Part shown: positions 26,439-36,200 of the stretch, piece after piece
How positions within the stretch are numbered: position 1 is the stretch's first letter
How the letters are laid out: each line of letters opens with the position of its first letter
Assembly (NCBI RefSeq): GCF_000731675.1
Contig: NZ_JMIT01000002.1
Location: forward strand, 1,041,282-1,105,281
Origin: Pseudomonas capeferrum
Lineage (GTDB): Bacteria > Pseudomonadota > Gammaproteobacteria > Pseudomonadales > Pseudomonadaceae
Reading direction: 5' to 3'
Length of the DNA stretch: 64,000 nucleotides
Made by a program: the position numbers and the translations under genes
The notes under the pieces: model-generated
What the model was told of the DNA's origin: nothing
Seen by the model: only the letters and a program-made list of their open reading frames with translations
Databases searched by the model: none

Positions 26439-26516
26439 CTCTTTGACACTGTTTTGACGGCCCACCGACAAACCGCCACCTAGACTCTCCCGCATCAACT
26501 GGAGGGTCTGGTGGCT

Positions 26517-26873
26517 ATGTCGCGGTACTGGTTAGGCCTGTGCTTTGCCTTTTTGCTGTCTGGGTGCGCAACGACCCACGAACAGATGCTCAACCACGGT
26601 TACCCGCCCGCCTACGCCGATGGCTTCCAGGATGGCTGCAGCAGCGGCCGCCAGGCTGCCGGGCTGATGGTCGGCGACTTTCGCAAGGACGTGCCGCGCT
26701 ACCTGCACAACCGCCAGTACGAAAGCGGCTGGGACGATGGTTTTCGCCAGTGTCACGCCCTGCAGAACAGCGAAGAGCAGCGTCAGTACCGCGACCGCTA
26801 CTGGGACCAACGCGACCGTGACTGGGAGCAGGAGAAAGACCGCGGCGCTGCGCGGGCCTACCGCCACCCCTAG
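26517..26873 (+). CDS. Small lipoprotein
   Basis: About 118 residues starting MSRYWLGLCFAFLLSGCATT; LLSGC is a clear lipobox, so the mature protein is lipid-anchored. The mature part has paired GF/GW repeats (YADGFQDGCSSG, ESGWDDGFRQCH), as in small Gly-zipper-like lipoproteins, and a charged tail (RDRYWDQRDRDWEQEKDRG). GGAGGG lies ten bases before the ATG; the in-frame GTG at 26511 is a possible earlier start. Role unknown. Confidence 0.8.
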   Translation: MSRYWLGLCFAFLLSGCATTHEQMLNHGYPPAYADGFQDGCSSGRQAAGLMVGDFRKDVPRYLHNRQYESGWDDGFRQCHALQNSEEQRQYRDRYWDQRDRDWEQEKDRGAARAYRHP

Positions 26874-26879
26874 TGTGCC

Positions 26880-27304
26880 ATCAGTACCTGCCTGGGGAAT
26901 GAGGCGGCAAATGATGAATCGATCCAATACGCCCCGGATTGATCAACTATGGACAGTCAAATAATGAGTATATGCATTGATACACCTGTGCCGGATCAGC
27001 TTTTACTCCCACTTTATCCAACGCTTGCAGCCCCTTCCCGTCATAACCCTTATAATTTTTCCTCTTGCTCATCGCCACATTAATTTTTATGACTTATTCC
27101 TTTGGGTTTAATGCATTAGGCCTATCACTTGACGCAGGGATGTGCTCTGCTCCACACATCGACGCCGCGTGATTTGACACAGGAAACAGGTAATCTACCT
27201 TGAAATGAAAGCCTGCGCTTGGCACAGCCACAGTGCGCTTTACGGGAATAGCACTACGCGCACGCATAGTGCGTTCGTGGCGTGCCAAGTACCCGTAACG
27301 CTTT
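26880..27304. other. AT-rich gap with nested inverted repeats before the 195-aa gene
   Basis: No clear gene. A 41-codon frame on the minus strand (27072 to 26947, MSKRKNYKGYDGKGLQALDK) is possible but unsupported. At the right end three inverted repeats are interleaved: CTTGGCAC (27218-27225) with GTGCCAAG (27282-27289), TTACGGG (27240-27246) with CCCGTAA (27292-27298), and GCACTA (27251-27256) with TAGTGC (27267-27272). This could be an operator region or a structured leader for the next gene. Confidence 0.5.
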
Positions 27305-27892
27305 ATGCATATTTTATCTCCCAATAGTCATTCTTTAGGTATAGAAATGTTAAATCCGGGAATTGTAGGTGTGATTCAGGACCTCATAGCTGCAAACGCA
27401 GCTGAAAGATCCCAAGAGGAGCGAGCGAAAAGAGGTGATGACGTGCCGCAGGCGCATGGTGCGCCGCTTCACCACTTTCAACGCCGGGAGTTTCGTATTC
27501 TAGTGGAAAATCGAACTCCATTTGGCTTGAAGCCTCTTGGTTATGATTTCACAGAAGGGACTTTCATTGAAGCCACAGGACGCGATACGGTTATAGCTCC
27601 GAACCACACAAGAAAATATGTGTTCGACAATGAATACCTCAAACCCGACGGCATACCCGATTTCCACGGACTCCTCCAGTTCCAGATTGTCAGCCATAAT
27701 GAGGAGATGAAAGGGGATATACAATTTCGTATCGGGTGGTCGAATTATTTCTCCAAAGAAAACGAATGCGGGAGTGATTGGGAGGAAGATGGCCAGTCCA
27801 GTCCTTACTGGGATAACTTCTTCCTGAGTGACCCAGACAGCTGCTCAGACAAGATATGTACATTGAGTTGGGTCCTCGAATTTAAAAAATAA
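27305..27892 (+). CDS. Hypothetical protein, 195 aa, AT-rich
   Basis: Base composition and codon use are visibly more AT-rich than the neighbours, suggesting transfer. The protein is hydrophilic, without signal peptide or membrane helix. The first 55 residues are polar and helical. From about 60 (FRILVENRTPFGLKPLGYDF) it looks beta-rich (VIAPNHTRKYVFDNEYL, LQFQIVSHNEEMKGDIQFRI), with acidic Ser/Cys-rich loops near the end (ENECGSDWEEDGQ, DPDSCSDKIC). I do not recognise the family; a beta-sandwich protein is the best structural guess. The start could be 27305 or the ATG at 27347 (MLNPGIVGV), which has a better upstream AGG. Confidence 0.6.
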   Translation: MHILSPNSHSLGIEMLNPGIVGVIQDLIAANAAERSQEERAKRGDDVPQAHGAPLHHFQRREFRILVENRTPFGLKPLGYDFTEGTFIEATGRDTVIAPNHTRKYVFDNEYLKPDGIPDFHGLLQFQIVSHNEEMKGDIQFRIGWSNYFSKENECGSDWEEDGQSSPYWDNFFLSDPDSCSDKICTLSWVLEFKK

Positions 27893-27910
27893 AGTAATTA
27901 GAATTAACGA

Positions 27911-27940
27911 TGGCACTTCAAGTCGAAGTGCTATCGGTTG
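27911..27940 (+). terminator. Hairpin after the 195-aa gene
   Basis: GCACTTC and GAAGTGC pair around AAGTC; a T-rich stretch (GGGTTTTTCC) follows about 10 bases later, so termination is plausible but not textbook. Confidence 0.5.
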
Positions 27941-27974
27941 GGTTTTTCCTTCCGGCTGGCACAGAGGATGCTTA

Positions 27975-28157
27975 GGCTCTGTACGAAAAGTTTTGTGGGA
28001 GCGGGCTTGTCCCGCGATGGAGTGCGAAGCGCTCCTGTACCCGATATTAAATAGCGTCAAAGACGCCGCGAATTCAGGATTTGCTGCCGCGTTGCGGCAG
28101 ATCGCGGGGCAAGCCCGCTCCCACAATGATGAATGACCATACTTTTCGTACAGAACC
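27975..28157. mobile_element. REP-containing mini-element with terminal inverted repeats
   Basis: A 183-bp segment begins GGCTCTGTACGAAAAGT and ends ACTTTTCGTACAGAACC, inverted repeats of 17 bases with one mismatch. Both ends are flanked by TA (27973-27974 and 28158-28159), as expected for a TA target duplication. Inside, two REP units face each other (GTGGGAGCGGGCTTGTCCCG and CGCGGGGCAAGCCCGCTCCC). There is no transposase, so it would be a non-autonomous (MITE-like) element. The segment 28160-28490 to its right holds no firm gene, although one frame (LLITRTTPFRDRRPQVQQ onward) reads like a decayed coding end. Confidence 0.6.
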
Positions 28158-28490
28158 TAAGCTACTTATTACGCGGACGACACCTTTTCGTGATCGCAGG
28201 CCACAAGTACAACAGAGTGCGAGGATAGAGCAGGTAGACGACCTCCAACTGGGCCTGCTCAGCAACCCGGATACCGATAGTTTGAATGATCCAGACCAGC
28301 AGCACGTCACGCTCAGGCAGTCCCGCACCGTGAGTCGGGCAGCAGAGAAAGTCTCAATCGATACACTCCAGAGCAGGGTGACCGCGATCGACGATCGACT
28401 CGATACTGTCAGGCAAGCCCCTAGGTCGCAATCGGACATCCTTTGAAACCGGCGGCCTGCCATCATGGTCTTCAGCACAAGGAGGCCACC

Positions 28491-28988
28491 ATGAGCCGAG
28501 CATTCGTCAACGAAGACCAGGCCGCCGCCCAGGCCGACCAGCCGGTAGAGCGGCGGGTCAGCGAGCAGCCCAACTACGTCACGGCCCTGGGCCTGGCGCA
28601 ACTGCAGCAACGGGTGGCCGAACTCAACACATTGCGCAGCCAGCTGCAGGCGCAGGGCGAGCGTGCCGACAAGCAGCGCCTGGCCGATGCCGAGCGTGAC
28701 CTGCGCTACTTCAGCGCCCGGGTGCAGAGTGCCCAGGTGGTGCCAGCCGCCACTTCGCGGAGCAAGGTGCAGATTGGTAGCCGGGTGAGGTTTGTCGATG
28801 AACACGACCAGGCGCACGAGGTGCAGCTGGTTGGGGAAGATCAGGCCGATGCGGGGCGCGGGTTGATCAATTGGGGGTCGCCGCTGGGGCGGGCTTTGCT
28901 AGGCGCGGGGCCTGGGGATGAAGTGGTTTGGCGGCGGCCGGTAGGGGATCAGACGATCGAGGTAGTCGCCATCGAGGGTGAGGCGTGA
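28491..28988 (+). CDS. GreA/GreB-family transcription factor
   Basis: A 165-residue protein. The N-terminal antiparallel coiled coil spans about 25-90 (NYVTALGLAQLQQRVAELNT, ADAERDLRYFSARVQSAQVV). The C-terminal FKBP-like GreA/B domain has KVQIGSRVRFVDEHDQAHEV, INWGSPLGRALLGAGPGDEV. Gre proteins enter the RNA polymerase secondary channel and promote transcript cleavage. The coiled-coil tip lacks the usual DE acidic pair as far as I can see, so a different effect on polymerase is possible. A strong ribosome site (AAGGAGG) precedes the ATG at 28491. Confidence 0.82.
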   Translation: MSRAFVNEDQAAAQADQPVERRVSEQPNYVTALGLAQLQQRVAELNTLRSQLQAQGERADKQRLADAERDLRYFSARVQSAQVVPAATSRSKVQIGSRVRFVDEHDQAHEVQLVGEDQADAGRGLINWGSPLGRALLGAGPGDEVVWRRPVGDQTIEVVAIEGEA

Positions 28989-29020
28989 GGCCGCCCCCAC
29001 ACCTGTAGGAGCGGCGGGCT

Positions 29021-29051
29021 GATGGGGCCGCAAAGCGGCCCCATCGGTTTT
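29021..29051 (+). terminator. Terminator between GreAB-like gene and gdhA
   Basis: GATGGGGCCGC pairs with GCGGCCCCATC around AAA, followed by GGTTTT. It serves the plus-strand gene and may also end gdhA from the other side. Confidence 0.75.
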
Positions 29052-29054
29052 GGA

Positions 29055-30395
29055 TCAGACCACGCCCTGCGCCAGCATGGCATCAGCTACTTTCACAAAG
29101 CCGGCGATGTTCGCGCCCTTGACGTAGTTGATCTTGCCGTCAGCCTCTTCACCGTAGTGAACACAGGCATGGTGAATCGACTGCATGATGTTGTGCAGCT
29201 TGCTGTCCACTTCACCGGCCGTCCACAGCAGGCGCATGGCGTTCTGCGACATCTCCAGGCCCGACACGGCCACACCGCCAGCGTTGGACGCCTTGCCCGG
29301 AGCGTACAAGATGCCCGCCTCCAGGAAGATATCCACAGCCTCGAGGGTGGTCGGCATGTTGGCGCCTTCGGCCACGCAGAAGCAGCCATTGCGCAGCAGG
29401 GTGCGGGCGTCTTCGGTGTCCAGCTCGTTCTGCGTGGCGCACGGCAGGGCGATGTCGCACGGCAGGCTCCACGGGGTCTGGCCCTTGCGGAACTCCAGGC
29501 CGAACTCGCCCGCCAGGGTGCTGAGGCGACCACGCTTGACGTTTTTCAGCTCCATCACGGCGTCCCACTGGGCGTCGCTCAGGCCCGCTTCGGCGTACAG
29601 GGTGCCCTCGGAATCGGACAGCGAGATGACCTTGCCGCCCAGGTCCATGACCTTGCGTGCGGCATACTGGGCCACGTTGCCCGAGCCGGAAATCGCCACG
29701 CGACGGCCATCGATGCGCAGGTCGCGGCGCTTGAGCATCTCTTCAGCGAAGTAGACGCAGCCGTAGCCGGTGGCTTCCGGGCGAATCAGGCTGCCGCCAT
29801 AGGTCATGCCTTTGCCGGTCAGTACCGAGGTGAACTGGTTGGCCAGGCGCTTGTACTGGCCGAACATGAAGCCAATCTCGCGGGCGCCCACGCCGATGTC
29901 ACCGGCAGGCACGTCGACGTCGGCACCGATGTGGCGGTACAGCTCGCTCATGAAGGCCTGGCAGAAGCGCATCACTTCTGCATCGCTCTTGCCCTTCGGG
30001 TCGAAGTCCGAGCCACCTTTGCCGCCACCCATGGGCAGCGAGGTCAGGGAGTTCTTGAACACCTGCTCGAAGGCCAGGAACTTGAGCACGCTCAGGTTGA
30101 CCGACGGGTGGAAGCGCAGGCCGCCCTTGTACGGGCCGATGGCGCTGCTCATCTGGATGCGGTAGCCGCGGTTGACCTGGACCTTGCCCTGGTCATCGAC
30201 CCACGAAACGCGGAACAGCACCGCGCGCTCGGGTTCGACCATGCGCTCGAGGATACCGGCCTGCAGGTAATGGGGGTTGGCTTCGAGGAACGGCCACAGA
30301 GTGCGCAAGACTTCTTCCACTGCCTGGTGGAACTCGGGCTGGGCAGGATCGCGTTGCTTGAGGCGCGCGAGGAAATTATCGACAGATTCGACCAT
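29055..30395 (-). CDS. gdhA: NADP-dependent glutamate dehydrogenase
   Basis: A 446-residue hexameric enzyme that forms glutamate from 2-oxoglutarate and ammonia. Key segments are GPYKGGLRFHPSVNLSVLKF, PMGGGKGGSDFDPKGKS (catalytic lysine region), PAGDIGVGAREIG and the Rossmann loop ISGSGNVAQYAA. The length is that of the short anabolic class. Two ATGs lie close together: 30404 has no room for a ribosome site, while 30395 (MVESVDNFLARL) has GGTGAG nine bases upstream, so I chose 30395. Confidence 0.95.
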   Translation of the reverse strand: MVESVDNFLARLKQRDPAQPEFHQAVEEVLRTLWPFLEANPHYLQAGILERMVEPERAVLFRVSWVDDQGKVQVNRGYRIQMSSAIGPYKGGLRFHPSVNLSVLKFLAFEQVFKNSLTSLPMGGGKGGSDFDPKGKSDAEVMRFCQAFMSELYRHIGADVDVPAGDIGVGAREIGFMFGQYKRLANQFTSVLTGKGMTYGGSLIRPEATGYGCVYFAEEMLKRRDLRIDGRRVAISGSGNVAQYAARKVMDLGGKVISLSDSEGTLYAEAGLSDAQWDAVMELKNVKRGRLSTLAGEFGLEFRKGQTPWSLPCDIALPCATQNELDTEDARTLLRNGCFCVAEGANMPTTLEAVDIFLEAGILYAPGKASNAGGVAVSGLEMSQNAMRLLWTAGEVDSKLHNIMQSIHHACVHYGEEADGKINYVKGANIAGFVKVADAMLAQGVV

Positions 30396-30559
30396 GGTAG
30401 ACATCTCACCAAGAGGGATTGGACTTATTGGTTTTTTTTCGAATGTACCAAGAAGCAATCGCACGAGAACAGGGCGTGATGTCGTTTTTTTGAAATTATT
30501 TGGTGCGTTTTATATAAATGTATACAAAATTGATGGATTGTTGTTAGCAGGTCGGGCTT

Positions 30560-30645
30560 CTTCGCGGGGCAAGCCCGCTCCCACAGGATCTATGAAAGGC
30601 CCCAGATCTCTGGAAATTTTGTGGGAGCGGGCTTGCCCCGCGAAG
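30560..30645. repeat. Inverted REP pair between gdhA and ettA
   Basis: Perfect 26-base arms at 30560-30585 and 30620-30645 (core CTTCGCGGGGCAAGCCCGC and complement) enclose a 34-base loop. They lie in the gap upstream of gdhA and downstream of ettA. Confidence 0.88.
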
Positions 30646-30675
30646 GGGGTAGCACCCCTTTATGCCAGGCACAAA

Positions 30676-30699
30676 AATGGGGCCCCTGAGGGCCCCATT
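30676..30699 (-). terminator. Intrinsic terminator after ettA
   Basis: AATGGGGCCC and GGGCCCCATT pair around a 4-base loop, with TTTTTG following on the minus strand. Confidence 0.85.
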
Positions 30700-30719
30700 C
30701 TTGTGCATCCAAAACGGGC

Positions 30720-32387
30720 TTACTGGGCCAGCTTCTTGTGCCGTACACGGTGCGGCTGGGCAGCAGCATCGCCCAGGCGCTTCTTGCGGTCAGCTTCGTA
30801 CTCGGTGTAGTTGCCTTCGAAGAAGATCACGTTCGAGTCGTCTTCGTACGCCAGGATGTGCGTGGCCACACGGTCCAGGAACCAACGGTCGTGGGAAATC
30901 ACGATCGCGGCGCCCGGGAAGTCCAGCAGGGCTTCTTCCAGCGAACGCAGGGTTTCGACGTCGAGGTCGTTGGACGGTTCGTCGAGCAGCAGGACGTTAC
31001 CGCCCTCCTTCAGGGTCAGGGCCAGGTGCAGACGGCCACGCTCACCACCGGACAGGTCCTTGACGAACTTCTGCTGGTCGCCGCCCTTGAAGTTGAAGCG
31101 GCCAACGTAGGTGCGCGACGGGATCTCGTAGTTACCGATGCGGATCTGGTCGGAACCGTCGGAGATCTGCTGGAACACGGTCTTGCTGCCGTCCAGGTCT
31201 TCGCGGCTCTGGTCGACACAGGCCAGTTGCACGGTTTCGCCGATCTCGATGCTGCCCGAGTCCGGCTGCTCCTTGCCCATCAGCATGCGGAACAGGGTCG
31301 ACTTACCGGCGCCGTTACCACCGATCACGCCGACGATGGCGCCTTTGGGCATGGCGAACGACAGGTTGTCGATCAGCACGCGATCGCCATAGCCTTTGGA
31401 AACGTTCTTGAACTCGATGACCTTGTCACCCAGGCGCGGGCCGGCCGGGATGTAGATCTCGTTGGTTTCGCTGCGCTTCTGGAATTCCTGCGACTGCATT
31501 TCTTCAAAGCGCTGCAGACGTGCCTTGGATTTGGACTGGCGGGCCTTGGCGCCTTTGCGCACCCACTCCAGTTCCTCTTTCATGGCCTTCTCGTGGGCGC
31601 TCTGCTGCTTGGATTCCTGCGCCAGACGGTCCGACTTGGCTTCCAGCCAGCCCGAGTAGTTGCCTTCGTACGGGATACCGGCGCCGCGGTCCAGTTCGAG
31701 GATCCAGCCGGCGACGTTGTCGAGGAAGTAACGGTCGTGGGTAATCGCTACCACGGTGCCGGGGAAGTCGTGCAGGAAGCGCTCCAGCCAGGCCACCGAG
31801 TCGGCGTCCAGGTGGTTGGTCGGTTCGTCGAGCAGCAGCATGTCGGGTGCCGACAGCAGCAGACGGCACAGGGCCACACGGCGCTTTTCACCACCGGACA
31901 GGTGTTCGATTTTCGCGTCCCAGGCCGGCAGGCGCAGGGCGTCGGCGGCAACGTCCAGCTGGCGCTCGAGGTTGTGGCCGTCGGCAGCCTGCAGGATCGA
32001 CTCGAGCTTGGCCTGCTCGGCGGCCAGCTTGTCGAAGTCGGCGTCGGGTTCTGCGTAAGCCGCGTAGACCTCGTCCAGGCGAGCCTGGGCGTCCTTGATG
32101 ACGCTGACCGCTTCTTCGACGACTTCACGTACGGTCTTGGCCGGGTCGAGTTGCGGTTCCTGCGGCAGGTAGCCGACGTTGATGTCGGGCATCGGACGGG
32201 CTTCGCCGTCGAATTCCTTGTCGACGCCCGCCATGATCCGCAGCAGTGTCGATTTACCCGCGCCGTTCAGGCCGAGCACGCCGATCTTGGCGCCTGGGAA
32301 GAACGACAGGGAGATGTTCTTGAGAATTTCGCGCTTCGGCGGCACGACCTTGCTCAGCCGATGCATGGTGTAGACGTATTGAGCCAA
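30720..32387 (-). CDS. ettA: Energy-dependent translational throttle ATPase EttA
   Basis: A 555-residue ABC-F protein that binds the ribosomal E-site and gates the first elongation steps according to ATP/ADP. It has two ABC domains with GLNGAGKST and GGNGAGKST P-loops, signatures LSGGEKRRVAL and LSGGERGRLHL, and DEPTNHLD/DEPSNDLD Walker B segments. A basic linker (AKARQSKSKARLQRFEEMQ) lies between them. The conserved N-terminus MAQYVYTMHRLSKVVPPKR implies a TTG start at 32387, preceded by GAGGGC; another TTG two codons earlier is possible. Confidence 0.95.
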   Translation of the reverse strand: MAQYVYTMHRLSKVVPPKREILKNISLSFFPGAKIGVLGLNGAGKSTLLRIMAGVDKEFDGEARPMPDINVGYLPQEPQLDPAKTVREVVEEAVSVIKDAQARLDEVYAAYAEPDADFDKLAAEQAKLESILQAADGHNLERQLDVAADALRLPAWDAKIEHLSGGEKRRVALCRLLLSAPDMLLLDEPTNHLDADSVAWLERFLHDFPGTVVAITHDRYFLDNVAGWILELDRGAGIPYEGNYSGWLEAKSDRLAQESKQQSAHEKAMKEELEWVRKGAKARQSKSKARLQRFEEMQSQEFQKRSETNEIYIPAGPRLGDKVIEFKNVSKGYGDRVLIDNLSFAMPKGAIVGVIGGNGAGKSTLFRMLMGKEQPDSGSIEIGETVQLACVDQSREDLDGSKTVFQQISDGSDQIRIGNYEIPSRTYVGRFNFKGGDQQKFVKDLSGGERGRLHLALTLKEGGNVLLLDEPSNDLDVETLRSLEEALLDFPGAAIVISHDRWFLDRVATHILAYEDDSNVIFFEGNYTEYEADRKKRLGDAAAQPHRVRHKKLAQ

Positions 32388-32550
32388 AACCAAGCCCTCT
32401 AAATAGGTAAAGACATCGACGAACGCCCCGGCAATGGGCCAGGGGGATGTGTTTACGGGGTGTCATTGAACAAAGTCGACCATTCTACGCCAACGCGCGG
32501 CGTTGCATAGGAGGGCCGGGTGGGGGCATCAACAGGGGGCCGCTATACGG

Positions 32551-32621
32551 CCCATTCGCGGGACAAGCCCGCTCCTACAGGTCGATTGCGGCTGTGGGAG
32601 CGGGCTTGCCCCGCGAATGGG
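32551..32621. repeat. Inverted REP pair upstream of ettA
   Basis: Imperfect REP arms at 32551-32580 and 32592-32621 (CCCATTCGCGGGACAAGCCC against GGGCTTGCCCCGCGAATGGG). Confidence 0.82.
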
Positions 32622-32648
32622 CCAGCAAACACAATTGCCCGAAGAGGC

Positions 32649-33092
32649 TCAGACGTGACGCTGTTTGGCCTTGCCCCGCGGCAACCGGCAACCGCCACCC
32701 TGCTCGGCCAGGCGCGCGGCCCAGGCAGACTTGACGCTGAAGCCACCCTTGCGGGCAGGCTGCTCGGCGGCCTTGGCCGGCTTGGCGGCCTTGGCCGGCT
32801 TGGCGGCAGGCTTGCTGACGGCCTGGGTAGCCGGCTGTTTCACCACGGGCGCGGCCGCAACCGGTGCTGCTGCCGCCTTGGCGGTCTTGCGCAGTTCGGC
32901 CAGCGACGGGGCCTTGCTTTTCGAGGCGGCTGCCGCCTCGGGTTTGACCAGCGAACGCTGGCACGACTTGCAGGATACGTCCTCGGTCACGGCAGTGCTG
33001 ACAAGGGTCTGACTGCTGCGCCCACAGGCGGAATCGAGGCCATTGGAGGAAAAGTGAGTAACCAAAACCGAACATCTCCGAAGCGTTGTCAT
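32649..33092 (-). CDS. Small basic protein with zinc-ribbon-like N-terminus
   Basis: About 147 residues. The N-terminal 45 residues hold THFSSNGLDSACGRSSQTLV and SCKSCQRSLVK, an ACG...CxxC pattern common in small zinc-binding proteins. The rest is a low-complexity Ala/Lys/Pro region (KPAAKPAKAAKPAKAA) ending in a basic tail (RGKAKQRHV), like DNA- or RNA-binding tails. The start at 33092 (MTTLRRCSV) is the first ATG close to the conserved part; the ribosome site is poor. The function is unknown. It is divergent from morA by about 200 bases. Confidence 0.6.
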   Translation of the reverse strand: MTTLRRCSVLVTHFSSNGLDSACGRSSQTLVSTAVTEDVSCKSCQRSLVKPEAAAASKSKAPSLAELRKTAKAAAAPVAAAPVVKQPATQAVSKPAAKPAKAAKPAKAAEQPARKGGFSVKSAWAARLAEQGGGCRLPRGKAKQRHV

Positions 33093-33288
33093 TGAAGCGG
33101 GCGGCATTCTCGCACAGGTTGCAGGGGCTTGCCGAACCACAGGGGCGCGACCACGACCGTCGGCAGGCCGAGCGCCAGCGGACAACCGGGCTGGCACTTT
33201 GCCATAATCCTAGGCATGCTAGCCGGTTTAGGGTGTCCGGCCTTATAGTGCGCCACCGCGGTCTGGCAACCAGACACCGGCACCGACC

Positions 33289-36200
33289 GTGCATGATCAA
33301 TCCCTGCCATCGCCAGCCCAATCGCAGGACCAACGCTTGACCAATCTCACTCATCCGTCGTCGCTGCGTCCCGCTTCACTGGCCCCTGCTGCTTCCCTGC
33401 GCGGGTCGATCAAGGGTGCGCTGGCGCTGTTGGCCCTGATTCTGCTGGCCCTGCTGCTGTGGCAGCTGTTCGCCCAGTTCCGCCATACCCAGGCCGACCT
33501 GCGCAAGCAAAGCCTGGAGGCCACTGCGGAGCTTGCCGACCACCTCAGCCTGAACATGGCGCTCAAAGCCCAGCAGGCGGTGAATGTGGTACAGCCCTAC
33601 GTCAATGCACCGACGCCCGCCGCCCTGCCCAGCCTGCTCGACACCCTGCGCGCACGCCTGCCCGCCCTGCGTGACCTGGCCTGGCTGGACACCAGCGGGC
33701 AGATCCGCGCCGACAGCCTGGCCGGCAGCCCAGACCGCCCATTGATTGGCGAGCTGCTGAGGTTGAACCAGGGGCGCCCCTACTTCTTCACCAACTCGGC
33801 AGACAACCGCACCCTTTACCTGTTGCTGCGCCAGTCCACCGAACAGGACCGCGGCTATTGGCTGCTGCGCCTGTCCGGGGCGTATTACCGTACCCTCACC
33901 GTGCACCTGGACAACCCGGGCCACCCGCTGTGGCTGCTGGAAAACAGCCGCAGCGGCGCGGTGCTGGAGCGCCATGCCACCGCGCGGACCAGCACCGCGC
34001 CGCTGCAGAGCGTGATGCTGGCGTTCATCGACAACAGCACCTGGCAGCTGCGCGGCCTGTTCGACGCCGAGCTGGCCCAGCAGAAGTTGCTACCGGCACT
34101 GATCGGCAAGTGCATGCTGGTGCTGTTTTGTGCCCTGCTACCGGTGCTGGCGTTGATCAACATGCGCCGCCGCCAACGCGCGCTGCAGGAAGACCGCCGG
34201 CGCTATCAGGAAATCTTCGAAGGCACCGGCGTTGCCCTGTGCGTGCTCGACCTCTCCAGCCTGCCCGGCCAGCTCGACCGCTACCACCTGCGCAACCACG
34301 CGGCCCTCAAGCACAGCCTGGCCCTGGACCCGAACCTGCGCCGCTCGCTGCTGCAGGAGTTGAAGATCACCGAGATCAACCAGGTGGCGCGCCAGTTGCT
34401 CAACGTCGAATGCCACGAGGGTGCCTGGCAGCGCCTGATCGACGGCAGCGGCGATGGCCGTGACAGCATCGGCATGCAACTGATCGATGCACTGATCGAA
34501 CAACGCTCGCTGCTGGAGCTGGAAGTGCGCCTGCCGGCGCCGCTGGGCGGCGAACTGCACCTGTGGCTGATGGCCCGCCTGCCGCTGCAGCGCCGCGACT
34601 ACCAGGCGGTGATCCTCAGCATCAGCGACATCACCAGCCGCAAGCAGGTGGAGCTGTCGCTGCTCGAACGCGAGAGCTTCTGGTCGGACGTGGTGCGTAC
34701 CGTGCCCGACCAGCTCTACGTGCAGGACGTGCCCAGCCAGCGCATGATCTTCAGCAACCGCCACCTCGGCCAGACCCTGGGCTACAGCCGCACCGAGCTG
34801 GCGCAGATGGGCGACCGGTTCTGGGAGTTGCTGCTGCACCCCGAAGACGCCGCGCACTTCCAGGCGCTGCGCCAGCATCAGCGTGAAACCGGCCACAGCG
34901 AACCGCTGCACTGCCAGTTGCGCTTCCGTCACCACGACGGCAGCTGGCGTTGCTACGACATTCGCGAACAGGTGCTGACCCGCGACCCCGATGGCCTGGT
35001 GACGCGCATCATCGGCGTGGGCAAGGACGTCACCGTGCAGATCGAGGCCAGCCAGTCGCTGCGCGACAGCGAACAGCGCTACCGCATGCTGGCCGAAAGC
35101 ATCAGCGATGTGATTTTCTCCACCGACAGCCAGCTGCAGCTGAACTACGTCAGCCCCTCGGTAAAAGCGGTACTGGGCTATCAGGCCGAGTGGATCTTCG
35201 ACAACGGCTGGCAATCGATCATTGCCAACCCGGCGCAGCTGACCGGTATCTACAGCCTGATGGAGCGCGTCAGCAATGCCATGGGCGACCGCGAGCAACT
35301 GGCCCAGCTACGTAGCCAACTGCCGACTCAACTGTTCCTGTTCGACTGCCTGCGTGCCGATGGCCGCAAGATCCCGATCGAACTGCGCCTGGTGCTGGTG
35401 TGGGACGATCAGCAGCACTTCGAAGGCGTGCTCGGGGTAGGCCGCGACATCAGCCAGCAACGCCGCGCCGAAAAAGACCTGCGCATGGCCGCAACGGTAT
35501 TCGAGCACTCCACCTCGGCCATCCTCATCACCGACCCGGCCGGCTACATCGTCCAGGCCAACGAGGCGTTCAGCCGGGTCAGCGGCTATGCGGTCAGCGA
35601 CGTGCTCGACCAACTGCCCGGCATGCTCACCGTCGAGCAACAGCAGGAAGGCCACCTGCGCTACGTGGTCAAGCAACTGCACCAGCGCGGCAGCTGGGAA
35701 GGCGAAGTGTGGCTCAAGCGCCGTGACGGCGACCATTACCCGGCCTGGGTCGGCATCACTGCAGTGCTGGATGACGAAGGCGACCTGGCCAGCTACGTGT
35801 GCTTCTTCACCGACATCAGCGAGCGCAAGGCCAGCGAACAGCGCATTCACCGCCTGGCCTACTATGACGCCCTCACCCACCTGCCCAACCGCACCCTGTT
35901 CCAGGACCGCCTGCACACGGCCCTGCAGCAGGCCGACCGGCAGAAGGCGTGGGTGGTGCTGATGTTTCTCGACCTGGACCGCTTCAAGCCGATCAACGAC
36001 TCCCTCGGCCATGCTGCGGGCGATCGCATGCTCAAGGACATGGCCCTGCGCCTGCTGGCCTGCGTGGATGACGACGACACCGTGGCGCGCATGGGTGGCG
36101 ATGAGTTCACCCTGCTGCTGCAACCGCGCGCAACCCGCGAAATGGCCCTTAACCGCGCCATCCACGTGGCCGAGAACATCCTCGCCAGCCTGGTACGGCC

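Noticed and set aside
26947..27072. A 41-codon minus-strand frame, MSKRKNYKGYDGKGLQALDK onward.
   Set aside because: The amino-acid sequence is plausible, but there is no clear ribosome site and no partner; kept only as a remark in the gap entry.
28160..28446. A plus-strand frame (LLITRTTPFRDRRPQVQQ onward) ending at 28446.
   Set aside because: It may be the tail of a gene broken by the mini-element, but no matching upstream half was found on the other side of the insertion and no start exists.
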